Of a stretch of DNA of 64,000 nt, positions 47,524 through 57,347 are shown one piece after another (the first letter of the stretch is position 1; each line of letters starts with the position of its first letter). Source of the stretch: Carettochelys insculpta (taxonomy: Eukaryota > Chordata > Testudines > Carettochelyidae). The notes under the pieces were generated by a model that worked only from the letters and a program-made list of their open reading frames with translations, did not search any database and was not told where the DNA came from. Location: contig NC_134138.1 in NCBI RefSeq assembly GCF_033958435.1, forward strand, positions 206,717,298-206,781,297. The letters are read 5' to 3'. A program made the translations under genes and the position numbers.

Positions 47524-47705
47524 GTTCTTCTAAACGGGTCCCCCTACAGGTGTTTCACTTAGAGGTACAGAAATGCCCCATATGCCTGGGATTGGAGATC
47601 TTCCTCCACAGTCCATGTCAGACTTCCCTTGCACCTCTCCCATCTGTGTGCAGGATGTATATATAGCATTTATGAGGACAGACTACCCCTAGTTTCTTCT
47701 CTGCT
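47524..47705 (+). repeat. DIRS inverted terminal repeat, left copy
   Basis: GTTCTTCTAAACGGGTCCCC, then CTACAGGTG, GGGATTGGAGATCTTCC, GTATATATAG and ACCCCTAGTTTCTT. The same series, diverged, appears on the minus strand from 57529 to 57348. The match is weak but colinear over about 170 bases. Confidence 0.6.
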
Positions 47706-47771
47706 GAAGAGCTGGTGTTTTTGGCTCCGAAGTAGAGGGGTGGAGGACAGGTACTGGAACATCCCTAAGGA

Positions 47772-47850
47772 TACACATCCTGAAGAACCTCACTTGGTAC
47801 ACAGAGTGATGTGTACAGTTGGTACACATCCTGAAGAACCTCAGTTGGTA
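47772..47850. repeat. Tandem duplication inside the DIRS 3' end
   Basis: TACACATCCTGAAGAACCTC occurs at 47772 and again at 47823, a period of 51 bp, differing by one base in the following TTGGTAC block. Confidence 0.85.
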
Positions 47851-47929
47851 CCTTCCCTTCTTTGAGTGAGGCCCCTATGGATACTACAGTTACGGATAAG
47901 TAGGAAGCAGTGCACCTGAAGACTAGGGC

Positions 47930-48240
47930 TTCTGAGCAACACTTTCTATCAATGATAGGACAGTACATCTTATGAAAGTATCCTCTGAGGCACAGTGAAT
48001 AACACCATAGTGAAAGGTGGCATGTGGCAGTTTTACAAATGTTATCCATGAGGACATTATTACGAAAGGTAATCAATATAGATAACACTTGTGCCAAATA
48101 CTTTCTGATTGTGTTAGGAGGTTGTCTATTGTGGGGTTCATATGATAAACATATGCACTGTGAGATCCTCTTATAAAAGTACTGTTTCAATATGGCAGTG
48201 CCCCTGCAGCTTTTGGTGGTGGAGAGGAATAATCATGGTG
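47930..48240 (-). pseudogene. DIRS tyrosine recombinase, C-terminal part
   Basis: The minus strand encodes YKRISQCICLSYEPHNRQPP, NTIRKYLAQ and VLMDNICKTATCHLSLWCYS. This parallels the ISRWI, ELHNRQPP-x-IRAHSTRA and DICKAATWSS blocks of DIRS recombinases. The catalytic R-H context is altered (KYLAQ in place of HSTRA), so activity is lost. Its N-terminal part lies beyond Harbinger B at 53050-53510. Together they show that B landed inside this gene. Confidence 0.65.
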
Positions 48241-48713
48241 ATTTCCAGAAGGGTTTCGTCTTCTACCTGGAAAAGGCTAATGTATATATCACACCTATGG
48301 GCTACGTCTACATGTGAAGCCTACATCGAAATACCTTATTTCGATGTAGCGACATCGAAATAGGCTATTTCGATGAATAACGTCTACACGTCCTCCAGGG
48401 CTGGCAACGTCGATGTTCAACTTCGACGTTGCGCAGCACAACATCGAAATAGGCGCAGCGGGGGAACGTCTACACGCCAAAGTAGCACACATCGAAATAG
48501 GGATGCCAGGAACAGCTGCAGACAGGGTCACAGGGCGGACTAGCACTTCCGGGGCAACAGCTAGCCGCTCCCTTAAAGGCCCCCTCCCAGACACACTCAG
48601 CCTGCACAGCACGCGGTCTGAGGAGCCATAGGCACACAGACCCCGGGCGCCGCAGTCATGGACCCCCAGCAGCAGCAGCAGCAGCAGCAGCCAGAGGTCC
48701 ACCCAGCCCCCCC

Positions 48714-50119
48714 ATGCCATGCGGGAGGCAGCTGAGCACCTCTTTGCTACACTGGAGGAGGAGCTGCCCCCAGGGCAGCAGGGCTCAACCCCCAACCCTG
48801 CAGCACCCCGCCCCCCACCCCCGACTCACACGCCGGCGGCTGTGGAGCTACCCCACCAGCACCGACTGGTGGGAGCGGCTGGTGCTTGGGGAGTGGGACG
48901 ACGACCGCTGGCTCAGGAACTTCAGGATGAGCCAGCAGACATGTATGGAGCTGTGCCAGTGGCTCACCCCCGCACTCAGGCACCAGGACACTGCCATGCG
49001 GCGTGCCCTCACAGTGGAGAAACGGGTCGGCATCGCTGTCTGGAAGCTGGCCACTCCAGACAGCTACCGATCCGTGAGGCAGCAGTTTGGTGTCGGCAAG
49101 GCCACCGTCGGGGCTGTCCTCATGGAGGTAAGAGAACCCATGGGGGGAGGGCAGGGCAGGGGAGGGGGGCCCGGGCAGAGGAGGGCAGGGGAGGGGAGGG
49201 GAGGGGAGGCCAGGGCAGGGCAGAGGAGGGGAGGGGAGGGCGGGGGAGGGCAGGGCAGAGGAGGGCAGGGCAGGGGAGGGGAGTGGAGGGCAGGGCAGGG
49301 CAGGGCCACGCACACCCTGCTCACCCCTCATTGGTGCTCTCCCATGTGCTTTCCCTGCAGGTTGTGCATGCCATCAATGCCATGCTCCTGCACAGGCTCG
49401 TGAGGCTGGGGGACCCAGATGCCACCATCGCGGCCTTTGCCACCCTGGGCTTCCCCAATTGCTTCGGGGCTCTGGATGGGACTCACATCCCCATCCGCGC
49501 CCCAGAACACAGTGGAGGACACTACATGAATCGCAAGGGCTACCAGTCTGTGGTCCTCCAGGCCTTGGTGGACAGCCGGGGCCGTTTCCAGGACATTTAT
49601 GTGGGCTGGCCTGGCAGCACCCACGACGCCCGGGTTTTCCGGAACTCGGGCCTGTGCCACCGGCTGGAGGCGGGCACCTACATCCCGCAGCGGGAGATCC
49701 CTCTGGGGGACACCACCATGCCCCTCTGCATCATCGCAGATGCGGCATACCCCCTCCGGCCCTGGCTCATGCACCCGTACACGGGCCAGCTCTCCGCTAG
49801 CCGGGAGCGCTTCAACCAGCGCCTGAACCACGCGCGCCAGGTGGTGGAGCGCTCATTTGGCCGCCTGAAGGGACGCTGGAGATGTCTCCTGACCCGCCTG
49901 GATGCGGGCCCCAACAACATCCCCCTGATTGTGGGTGCCTGCTGCGCCCTGCACAATTTGGTGGAGAGCAAGGGGGAGGCCTTTTTCCAGGGCTGGGTTG
50001 TGGAGGCCGGCAGGGCCGACGTGCAGCCACCCGCTGCCCCCAGTCGGCAGGTGGACCCCGCAGGGACCCGGGTCCGGGAGGCCCTGCGGGCCCACTTCGA
50101 TGATGAGGCTGCGGGGTGA
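48714..50119 (+). CDS. PIF/Harbinger DDE transposase, two exons
   Basis: Exon 1 (48714-49127) and exon 2 (49361-50119) join in phase 0 across a GT-AG intron (donor GAG/GTAAGAG, acceptor CCCTGCAG/GTT). The product is about 390 aa, near the usual HARBI1-type length of 350-400. Exon 1 carries TSTDWWERLVLGEWDDDRWL, a helical segment TMELCQWL-like (CMELCQWLTPAL), and LATPDSYRSVRQQFGVGKAT, the helix-turn-helix-like block. Exon 2 holds the catalytic triad: D177 in GALDGTHIPI, D227 in STHDARVF and E301 in VVERSFGRLKGRW. It also has the family blocks YMNRKGYQSVVLQALVD and CIIADAAYPLRPWLMHPYTG. The protein should cut and paste elements with the B terminus. The true start is uncertain: an upstream ATG at 48658 (MDPQQQQQQ) and an ATG at 48719 lie in other frames, so C-run indels near 48703-48713 and 48800-48840 may have shifted the N-terminus. 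Three AATAAA hexamers follow at 50351-50390. Confidence 0.85.
49128..49360 (+). other. Transposase intron, almost wholly a G-rich tandem array
   Basis: Predicted 233-bp GT-AG intron, phase 0. From about 49136 to 49312 it is a variable array of GGGGAGGGCAGGGCA-like units with many G-runs. The pyrimidine tract (GTGCTTTCCCTGCAG) precedes the acceptor. Frames reading through the array on either strand are artefacts. Confidence 0.8.
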
Positions 50120-50350
50120 ACTCTGCCAGGCCCCCCACTGCCCACCCCTTCCTCCACCACACTCCCTGCCCCAACGCCCACACCATGGAGCACCCAACCG
50201 CACCCCCATCCCACTTTTCCTGGACAAATGACAGCACGCACTTGTGGCTGAACTTAAACTGCTTTTTCTTTTAGAACTTTTTTTTTAACTATAAATATAA
50301 AACAAGAACAAACTATATACAACATGTGTGGAACCAAAGTAATATGTACA

Positions 50351-50390
50351 AATAAAACAATAGTAATAAAAAAGTGTGTTCAGTAATAAA
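50351..50390 (+). terminator. Polyadenylation signals for the transposase
   Basis: AATAAA occurs at 50351-50356, 50365-50370 and 50385-50390, about 230-270 bp after the transposase stop, in an AT-rich stretch between the two convergent genes. Confidence 0.55.
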
Positions 50391-50512
50391 AAGAAAACCA
50401 GGGATGATAAAGGGGAGAACTATTTACATGGGGGGACGGGGCAAACGGGGGGCACAAAATAATAAGTCCCAACTATATACAAGGGGGGGGCCACGTCCCG
50501 GGCCCCTCGCCC

Positions 50513-51642
50513 CTAAAGTCCGGCACTGGGCGTGGGCGGCTGGGAGCCCCGCCGCAGCCGCAGCCCTGTCCGGGACTGGCTGGGGGCGGGCCGGACCGGA
50601 AGATATGCCTGGCGAGTCTCAGCTGGCTCCAGGGGTCCCTCGGCGCTCCAGCCTTCGGCGGTGGGTGGTGGGGGGACAGCGACATGCAGAGCAGCTGGTG
50701 GTGCGGCGGGTGGAGCAGGCATGTCGGGCGCTGCGGCCGCCGGCGCGGCATGGGGGGCCAGGTAGTCCACCAGGCGGTTGAAAGTCTCCATGTAGGCCCC
50801 CCATGCCTCTTGGCGCCAGGCCCGCGCCCACTCATGCAGCTGCAGGTGCTGCTCCGCGACCTCCAGCTGCCGACGGTGGATGGCCAGCAGCTGGGGGTCC
50901 GTCACCGTCGGCTGGTGGTGGCACGGGGTCCGCCGTCTAGCCTGCCGTGGGGCCGGTCGGTCCTCGGCCGAGGGGCTTGCCTGGAGCGATGGCCCCGGAG
51001 GGCTCTCTGGGACCACTGATGCCTCGCCGGCGCTCTCTTCTGGTCCTTCTGATGGTGCAGGTGCGGGACACAGGAGAGGAGGGGGGGAAGAAGAATGGAG
51101 ACAGGCGTTAGTGTGGGCCCCGAGCCGTGGCCTTTGTACCCCCAGCCCTGTGCTGCAGGTTCCTCATCCCCATCCCCGGGAGATGCTGCTGTGATGGATG
51201 GGGTTCAGGGGTCCCCCTGCACTGCACCCCGTCCCCTGGTGGGAGCGACTCTCACTTCACTCCGCAGGGTCTGACAGGAAAGGTTTCTTAGGCCACAGAT
51301 GCCTAGTTTCTCCCAGGAGTGACAGCACCAGCTGTCGGAAGAGACAGTCCTTCCAGCCCGTCCTGGGGAGAAGACCCCAAGGGGTGCCCCTCTGGGATGC
51401 AGCTTTGCCCCTCCTCAGGCTGGCTGCCTTCCAGCTCTCCCTTCCCCTAGCCTCTACCTGTGGCCCCCGCCCTCCCCCCCCAATTCAAAGCCAGCTCGGC
51501 TCCTCCCTCCTCTTTGTTCAGGGCAGAGGTGTCACCTGCCAGCTGTAGCCCCACGATCATCCTTTGCCCCTGGGAGCTATTCGGCTCTTGTTGCTCATAT
51601 CTAGCCTGAGTCTCCCTTTTGCACTCCCCCCACTCCATCACA

Positions 51643-51677
<35 letters not shown>

Positions 51678-52584
51678 TGGGGTGTTCCACCCCCTCCTCC
51701 CGGGGGCCCCTTGAGGTTCCGCTCCCCCCTGTCCCGGGGATGGGGCATGGCACTGTCGTGCCGGGTGGGGGGGGGGGCAGGGGCTGATGTACTGCTGTGA
51801 GGGACATGGCCCTGCTATCCTTGGGGCCATGGCCATGTGAGCATGTGGGGGGCCCTGGACACATATCTATTACCCCCCGCCCCTCAAGCCCAGGGGTGTA
51901 CACCAGAGGGGGGAACATACCTGTCGGTCCACTCCCACGGTCCGGAGATCCCCGGGGGGCGGAGGCCCGGCTGCTGCTCCGGGATGGCAGGAGGAGAATC
52001 TGCAGCCCGGATTCTGCAGAGGAGGAGCCCCCCCACTCCTCCTCCTCCTCCTCCTGCCGCGATGTCCCGGGGGTGGGCTCCGGGGGGGACCCCCGGGGTG
52101 CGGGGCTTACCTCTGGGGCGGACTCCAGCTGAAGGGCCTGCTGGGGCTTGTCGGCTGAAGTATCAAGGGTGGCCGGAGGGGAGGAGGTGTGCCGGGGGCC
52201 CAGGATGTCCCTGATCTCCCTGTAAAAGGGGCAAGTGACAGGGGCGGCCCCAGATTGGCCGGCCGCATCCTGGGCCCAGGAGTAACCCTGCCGCAGCTCC
52301 TTCACCTTACTCCTGACGTGATCAGGAGTGCGGGCAGGGTGACCCTGGGCAGCCAGGCCGTCGGCCAGCTGAGCGAACACATCCACGTTCCGCCTCTTGC
52401 TCCCCATTACCTGGAGCACCTCCTCCTCGCTCCAGAGCCCGAGCAGGTCCTGCAGCTCGGCCTCCGTCCAGGAGGGGCCCCGCTGCCACTTGCCAGCCTG
52501 GCTGCCCGCCTGGCTGGGCTGGCTGCCCTGGCTCCCCTTGGGGGGGGTCCCCTGGGAGCGCTGGGGGGGCTGCTGGGCAGCCAT
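50513..52584 (-). CDS. Trihelix/Myb-like DNA-binding partner protein of Harbinger B, two exons
   Basis: The first exon runs from 52584 (MAAQQPP) down to 51921 and the second from 51048 to 50513. They join across a GT-AG intron (donor GACAG/GTATGTTCC, acceptor CACCATCAG/AAGG) with matching phase, giving 399 aa. The reading frame is also open upstream to 52728, but MAAQQPP is preferred because the trihelix follows closely. Residues 38-130 are a Myb/SANT-like trihelix with W39 and W51: PSWTEAELQDLLGLWSEEEV, RNVDVFAQLADGLAAQGHP, DHVRSKVKELRQGYSWAQDA. An acidic run (EEEEEEW) and Pro/Ser-rich linker follow. The C-terminus has a helical stretch (QLLAIHRRQLEVAEQHLQLH) ending in TFNRLVDYL. In Harbinger elements such proteins bind the transposon ends and carry the transposase to the nucleus. 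The stop is at 50513-50515, and the gene converges on the transposase with about 390 bp between their stop codons. Confidence 0.8.
51049..51920 (-). other. Intron of the trihelix gene with a CTG repeat
   Basis: Predicted 872-bp intron, phase 1. It contains (CTG)n on the plus strand at 51644-51680, one unit interrupted by TTG, and several C/G homopolymers. The exon-1 frame stays open through part of it, which explains the 375-codon frame ending at 51601. Confidence 0.7.
51644..51680. repeat. (CTG)n trinucleotide repeat
   Basis: About twelve CTG units with one TTG interruption. Confidence 0.9.
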
Positions 52585-53049
52585 CGCAGCTGGGGTGGCT
52601 CTCTGTGCTGGCTGAGGAACGTGCAGGCTGGCCGCGTGTCTGGGCTGCCGCCTGCACGTTCCCTCAGCTTCTTGCACAGGAAGGGAGGGGGAGGGGACCT
52701 TTAAGGGGCCGCTCCACGCGGCCACCATTGAACTGACGGGCTGCAGAGAGCGTCTCTCAACCCCTCAGCTGATGGCCACCATGGAGGACCCCGCAATTTC
52801 GACGTTGTGGGACGCGCAACGACTACACGGTCCCTACTTCGACATTGAACATCGAAGTAGGGCACTATTCCTATCCCCTCATGGGGTTAGCGACTTCGAC
52901 GTCTCGCCGCCTAACGTCGAAGTTAACTTCGAAATAGCGCCCGACGCGTGTAGCCGTGAAGGGCGCTATTTCGAAGTTAGTGCCGCTACTTCGAAGTAGT
53001 GTGCACGTGTAGACACGGCTATGATGTGTAGAGCTGCTTCCTCCTGATT

Positions 53050-53510
53050 TATGTGCTGCTTTGGAAAGAAGCAGGTAAGATATGTTGCTTGATTGAGATA
53101 AAAAGATGTTGGGATCTTAGGTAGAAAACTTGGGCATGGTTGTCATGTGACTGTCTTTGTAAAACAATGCATATGGTGGATATGCCATAAAGGCCACAGT
53201 TTTGCCAACCCACTGAGAACAGGTTACAGCAACAAGGATGGATGTTTTCATGGACAGGTGTATGTAAGAACATGCTGTCAATGATTTGTATGGAGGCATA
53301 GTTCACATAATGTAGAACTAGACTGGGATGCCAAGCAGAACTGGATTGGGGTAATAAAGGTTTTGGATACTCTTCAAAAAGTGTTTCATGATTGGATCTG
53401 TGAAGGCAGAATGGCTGTGGGGTTAAAAGTAGTGATTGTAAAAATAGTGACTGGCATGTAGTCAAGGATAAGCAGTAACAGAGGGTGTGTTGTGTTAACT
53501 TGGTAGGAGG
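53050..53510 (-). pseudogene. DIRS tyrosine recombinase, N-terminal and central part
   Basis: Combining two minus-strand frames gives KLTQHTLCYCLSLTTCQSLF, HETLFEEYPKPLLPQSS and MPPYKSLTACSYIHLSMKTS. These are followed by ILVAVTCSQWVGKTVAFMAY and PPYALFYKDSHMTTMPKF. The last two correspond to the LLHLSLKT-FLVAITSARRVSELAAL and PPYT-FHKDKV-LRPHPKFLP blocks of DIRS recombinases. The first catalytic arginine (SARR) reads SQWV, so it is lost. The gene continues at 48240-47930 on the other side of Harbinger B. Confidence 0.65.
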
Positions 53511-54530
53511 CTCGCCAGTACTGAAATCTAGTTTATATACGCATGTAAGTACAACCGGCATTGTCATGCCTGATAGTTCAATGTATCTGTTTGGGATGGA
53601 GAATGTGTCCTCGTCCTGTGAGCAAAGCCATGGTATTACATAGATAAAAAGCAGTTGATACACCATCCATCAAATGGAAGAGATAAATATACTAAAACTG
53701 TTGAGGACATGTGGATGCTACTAATATGACTTGCATGTAGTCCTCCCATATTTTGTAAAGTACTCAGAACAAGTGGGAAAAGGAAGGGAAAGCATATAGG
53801 AGAGATACGTCTTATGTTATGAGTAAATGTTTGTCCCAGCAATCCATGTTCCAAGTCCTGTTCTGGAAAAAAAACTGAGGACAGCAGACATCATGTGGAG
53901 AAGCAAAGTGATTTTGTGTGCCTGACCACAAATGTGGTTGCTGTCATGTGGCCTAGAAACTGTAGACACATTTGGGCCAAGAACAAGGGGCAGACCTATT
54001 CAGCAGACACCAGATTCCTTTTAGGTGAGACTCTGCATGGCATTTAACTGCACACTGGTAAATCTCAGCTGATGTACCAGGGCTAAAAGTATACTCTTCT
54101 AGACTGAGAAGGAGACGGAACCTTGTGAAAATCGTGGCTTAGAAAGTGTTGTGTTGAGATGGGGCCTTGAGGAGACAGTTGTCCAAGTACTGAAAAAACA
54201 ATGATTCCTTGTCTTAGCAACTACCACGAGAAGTTTGGAAAACACCCAATATGCCATGGATTCTCTGAAGAGTATTTTGCACTGGCAATAGCTGGTACCC
54301 GCAACAATTTGGAGGACTCATTTGTGTACAGGTTGCATGGAAATATGAATATATGTCTTAGAGGTTGAGGGCCAGGAAGCATCGCTCTGTTTCTATGCTG
54401 GGATAATAGTGGAGAGGATAATCATCTTGAAGCATTATAGACTTCTTCTGAATCAGAAAATAATGGGAGTAGAATCCTTGTCCTCTGAGGAGGGAAGGGA
54501 GCTCTTCTATGGCTCTCAATTGCACTTATA
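53511..54530 (-). pseudogene. DIRS reverse transcriptase and RNase H remnant
   Basis: On the minus strand, LPSLLRGQGFYSHYFLIQKK (about 54510-54440) matches the RT block GFYSRYF-V-KK. FLALNL is followed by a degenerate D-Y-x-H block, QLLPV, and ESLFFQYLDNCLLKAPS (about 54205-54160). The last is the catalytic YLDD box, here YLDN. From there to about 53700 only RNase-H-like scraps are visible. Several stops interrupt the frame. The blocks lie in the correct order between gag and the recombinase. Confidence 0.65.
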
Positions 54531-54899
54531 TGCTCCCATATAGAACGGCATTGTGAGAAGGGTCCCTGAAGAATGATAGGGGTGAGGGTTGTGTGATGGA
54601 ATATCCTTCCCTGATTAATAGAGGTTATGAGAATCCAAGATGAGAGGAATGGAGCCAGCTGGCTGACAAACAGATAGAATGTTGAAGATGTGGGCACATC
54701 TGAAAGAGGGTAGAGCTTCTCAGGGCCTCAACCCACCTTCACCTGGAGCATGAGGTAGAATCATGAGGAGTGGAATGTCTACATTTATTAGGAGGCTTTT
54801 GTTGTCAGTGTGGAGTGTTGTAGTGCCACTGAGGAGTGTATTGTTGTGCATGGAATTGTGGAGGGAGTTAATACTTCCACAAGTATCTCTTTACTGTCA

Positions 54900-55750
54900 G
54901 CATGTATATGCTAATTGGACTCTGTGTGCTGGAGAATATTTAAGAGAGTGCAGACAATTATCCCTGAATTTCAAGAAAAGTTTTTGTTCCTCAAACTATA
55001 AATCCTACATCGTGGTCTGTACCTACCTAGGAAAACCTAAGAGGTGGAGCCATGTTGCACACAGCAGTTGTGACGGATCAAGCAACAGAATTTGTGGTGC
55101 CTAGTGATGCTCATAGAGTTGTACAGGCCAGGAAGTGTTTATCCAATATCAAGGCTTGAAAGGTTTGGAATTGCTCCTCCTTAGTCTTCAGCAGATTAGG
55201 AGAGCGTCCTTTCAACTTGGAGTATTTTCTATAGTTATACTTTGCCATCAGATTTGCATAGTTTGAGATTCTAAATTACAGCTTAACTGATAAATATGCT
55301 TTGCGTCCAAATAGATCCAGATGTTTTCCAATCTCTGTATGATTTGTTAGAATGACAATCTCTGTTCTGCACTTCACTGACCCTCAGAAAATTTAGGGTT
55401 GGGTGTACAACCATGAATCCACATTCTTCACTGGAACACAGTATGCGCTGTCAGCTTATTTGAAGGGTGGAGGAATAGATGCCAGGGTCTGACACCTTCA
55501 TAAGATTGAGAACAGCCTATTGATCAGCAGTATGGTCTTGACAGGAGAGGTTCTGTGCAGCATATCCAACAGTTTAGGCTGCTCATCTTGACCAGATGTG
55601 GGCAGTCAGGACACAACAACCTATCAGGTGAGGAGGATGAGAAATGTGAAGTTGGTATAGCTTCTTCCTCCTCTTGTTCTTCCTGTTCAGTTGGTGCCAG
55701 TGATAGTTTGACTTTCTGAGGGCAAGAGACTGATGAAGAACAGAGAGGTG
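54900..55750 (-). pseudogene. DIRS gag, C-terminal region
   Basis: The minus strand encodes PTSHFSSSSPDRLLCPDCPH (Ser/Pro-rich) and then HLDLFGRKAYLSVKL (about 55323-55279). FRISNYANLMAKYNYRKYSK and ASLGTTNSVA follow. The LDLFGRK-Y and A-x-L-x-AADTAAR-like pattern is the LAP2-alpha-like gag domain seen again at 45480-45775. Stops are present. Confidence 0.6.
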
Positions 55751-56193
55751 TAGCCACGTCACAGAAGATGAGACTCAGAAGTATCAGAGACTAGCAGGCC
55801 CATTGAGTATCTGAAGTCTTGTGGAGGGGGAAGAAACATTGCTGATACCAGTAGTAGATACAGCACAGAAGGCAGGATGCATGTCCCCAAGACATCAGTA
55901 GATGGTGATGGAGATTTGACTGGTACTGCCAGATTGGTCCGTGCCAAAGGCAATGATGCCAATGCCTTACTCAGTGCTGATTGTGCACCAGCTGATGAGG
56001 GTGGCCTGGCTTGGTCCCCCAGGCAGTGAAATGATGGCAAGGGTTGCAGGTCTGTTTGGTTATACTCTTTATATCATTTCCTTGGGCCAATACCACAGGT
56101 ACTTGGATAAGCCCTGGAGCTATGTCCTTTATCAGATGAGGCTGAGGTAACAAGCCTGACCAGGGATGGCATTCTAGTGGGCTGTGCCTCAGA

Positions 56194-56852
56194 GCCTACA
56201 TGTAGGCTATTTCGATGAATAACGTCTACACGTCCTCCAGGGTTGGCAACGTCGATGTTCAACTTCGACGTTGCGCGGCACCACATCAAAATAGGCGCTG
56301 CGAGGGAACGTCTACACGCCAAAGTAGCACACATCGAAATAAGGGTGCCAGGCACAGCTGCAGACAGGGTCACAGGGCGGACTCAACAGCAAGCCGCTCC
56401 CTTAAAGGGCCGCTCCCAGATACAGTTGCACTAAACAACACAAGATACACAGAGCCGACAACTGGTTGCAGACCCTGTGCCTGCAGCATGGATCCCCAGC
56501 TGCCGCAGCAGCAGCCAGAAGCCCTGGGCTAAGGGCTGCTGCCCACGGTGACCATAGAGCCCCGCACGGGCTGGAGAGAGAGCATCTCTCAACCCCCCAG
56601 CTGATGGCCGCCATGGAGGACCCCGCAATTTCGACGTTGCGGGACGCGGATCGTCTACACGGTCCCTACTTCGACGTTGAACGTCGAAGTAGGGCGCTAT
56701 TCCGATCCCCTCATGAGGTTAGCGACTTCGACGTCTCGCCGCCTAACGTCGAAGTTAACTTCAAAATAGCGCCCGACGCGTGTAGCCGCGACGGGCGCTA
56801 TTTCGAAGTTAGTGACGCTACTTCGAAGTAGCGTGCACGTGTAGACACAGCT
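56194..56852 (+). mobile_element. Harbinger-B-type MITE inside the DIRS element
   Basis: The right end ACGTGTAGACACAGCT is intact. The left end is shortened: GCCTACATGTAGGCTATTTC replaces the full TIR plus sub-terminal block. AGA on both sides (56191-56193 and 56853-56855) is a possible duplication. The body has the same orientation as B and includes the ATGGATCCCCAGC start region and the TTCGACGTTG/CTACTTCGACG terminal arrays. Confidence 0.8.
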
Positions 56853-57200
56853 AGAGAGTGAGAAGGAAGCCCATTTCTTGTCATCTGAATGAGCAAGCAT
56901 TAACTTTCTCTGTAGCAAACGGGGAGAATGAGGCTTGGCAGGTGACCTGGAAAGAGAGTGAGGGCCTCTCTTGGGAAGAGTCCAGGGCCTGGGCAAATGC
57001 TGATACATGATGAGGAATTGCAATTTAATGTCCCAGTCTTTTTTGATCCTGTGTGTCAATCTGAGGCAATGGGAGATGTGGGATGTGTCCCTCTCCCAGA
57101 TAGCGGATACGTTGCCAGTGGCCGTCCATTGCCAGGAAGCTGATTCCACAAGAAATGTACCTCTTAAACCCAGGTGATCAAGGCACACAGGTGAAGGGGA
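56853..57200 (-). pseudogene. DIRS gag, N-terminal region
   Basis: The minus strand reads CLDHLGLRGTFLVESASWQW, then DTSHISHCLRLTHRIKKDWD and IKLQFLIMYQHLPRP. This resembles the N-terminal Cys/His-containing segment of DIRS gag, with HISHC and a basic helix. The MITE at 56194-56852 separates it from the rest of gag. Confidence 0.5.
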
Positions 57201-57347
57201 GGTTTCTCAGTTAAGAAGTGCAGGAATCAGGAGAAAACAGAAACTCAAGCTATGAAAGACCGTAAAGGTAAAGACAAAACAAAATAATATTTTTGATAGA
57301 AGAGGAACTAACTACTCTGCTGTGAATTCTACCCCAGACACAAGACA

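Larger units (their letters stand above)
48300..53020 (+). mobile_element. Harbinger element B, 4.72 kb, apparently complete
   Basis: The ends are GGCTACGTCTACATGTG (48300) and the inverted AGCCGTGTCTACACGTGC (at 53020). ATG is duplicated on both sides (48297-48299 and 53021-53023). Sub-terminal arrays of CATCGAAATAG, TTCGAAGTAG and ACGTCGAAGT fill about 250-350 bp at each end. Two genes converge on a shared AT-rich 3' region (50230-50510): a DDE transposase on the plus strand and a trihelix/Myb-like protein on the minus strand. Both become fully open after removal of one intron each. Among all elements in the window it is the only one with both genes readable, so it is the best candidate for an autonomous or recently active copy. 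Confidence 0.88.

Noticed and set aside
48747..49331. Pro/Leu-rich minus-strand frame of 194 codons
   Set aside because: It is the complement of the G-rich intron array and of exon 1; no domain is visible.
48719..50119. Single continuous 466-codon frame as the transposase
   Set aside because: Its first 137 or so codons (before 49128) are in the wrong frame for the transposase N-terminus, and the next part reads through the G-rich intron. The exon model uses the 48714 frame for exon 1.
51601..52728. 375-codon minus-strand frame as the complete trihelix protein
   Set aside because: After 51921 it reads into intron sequence with a low-complexity Ala run from the CTG repeat. A phase-matched splice to 51048 gives a better C-terminus.
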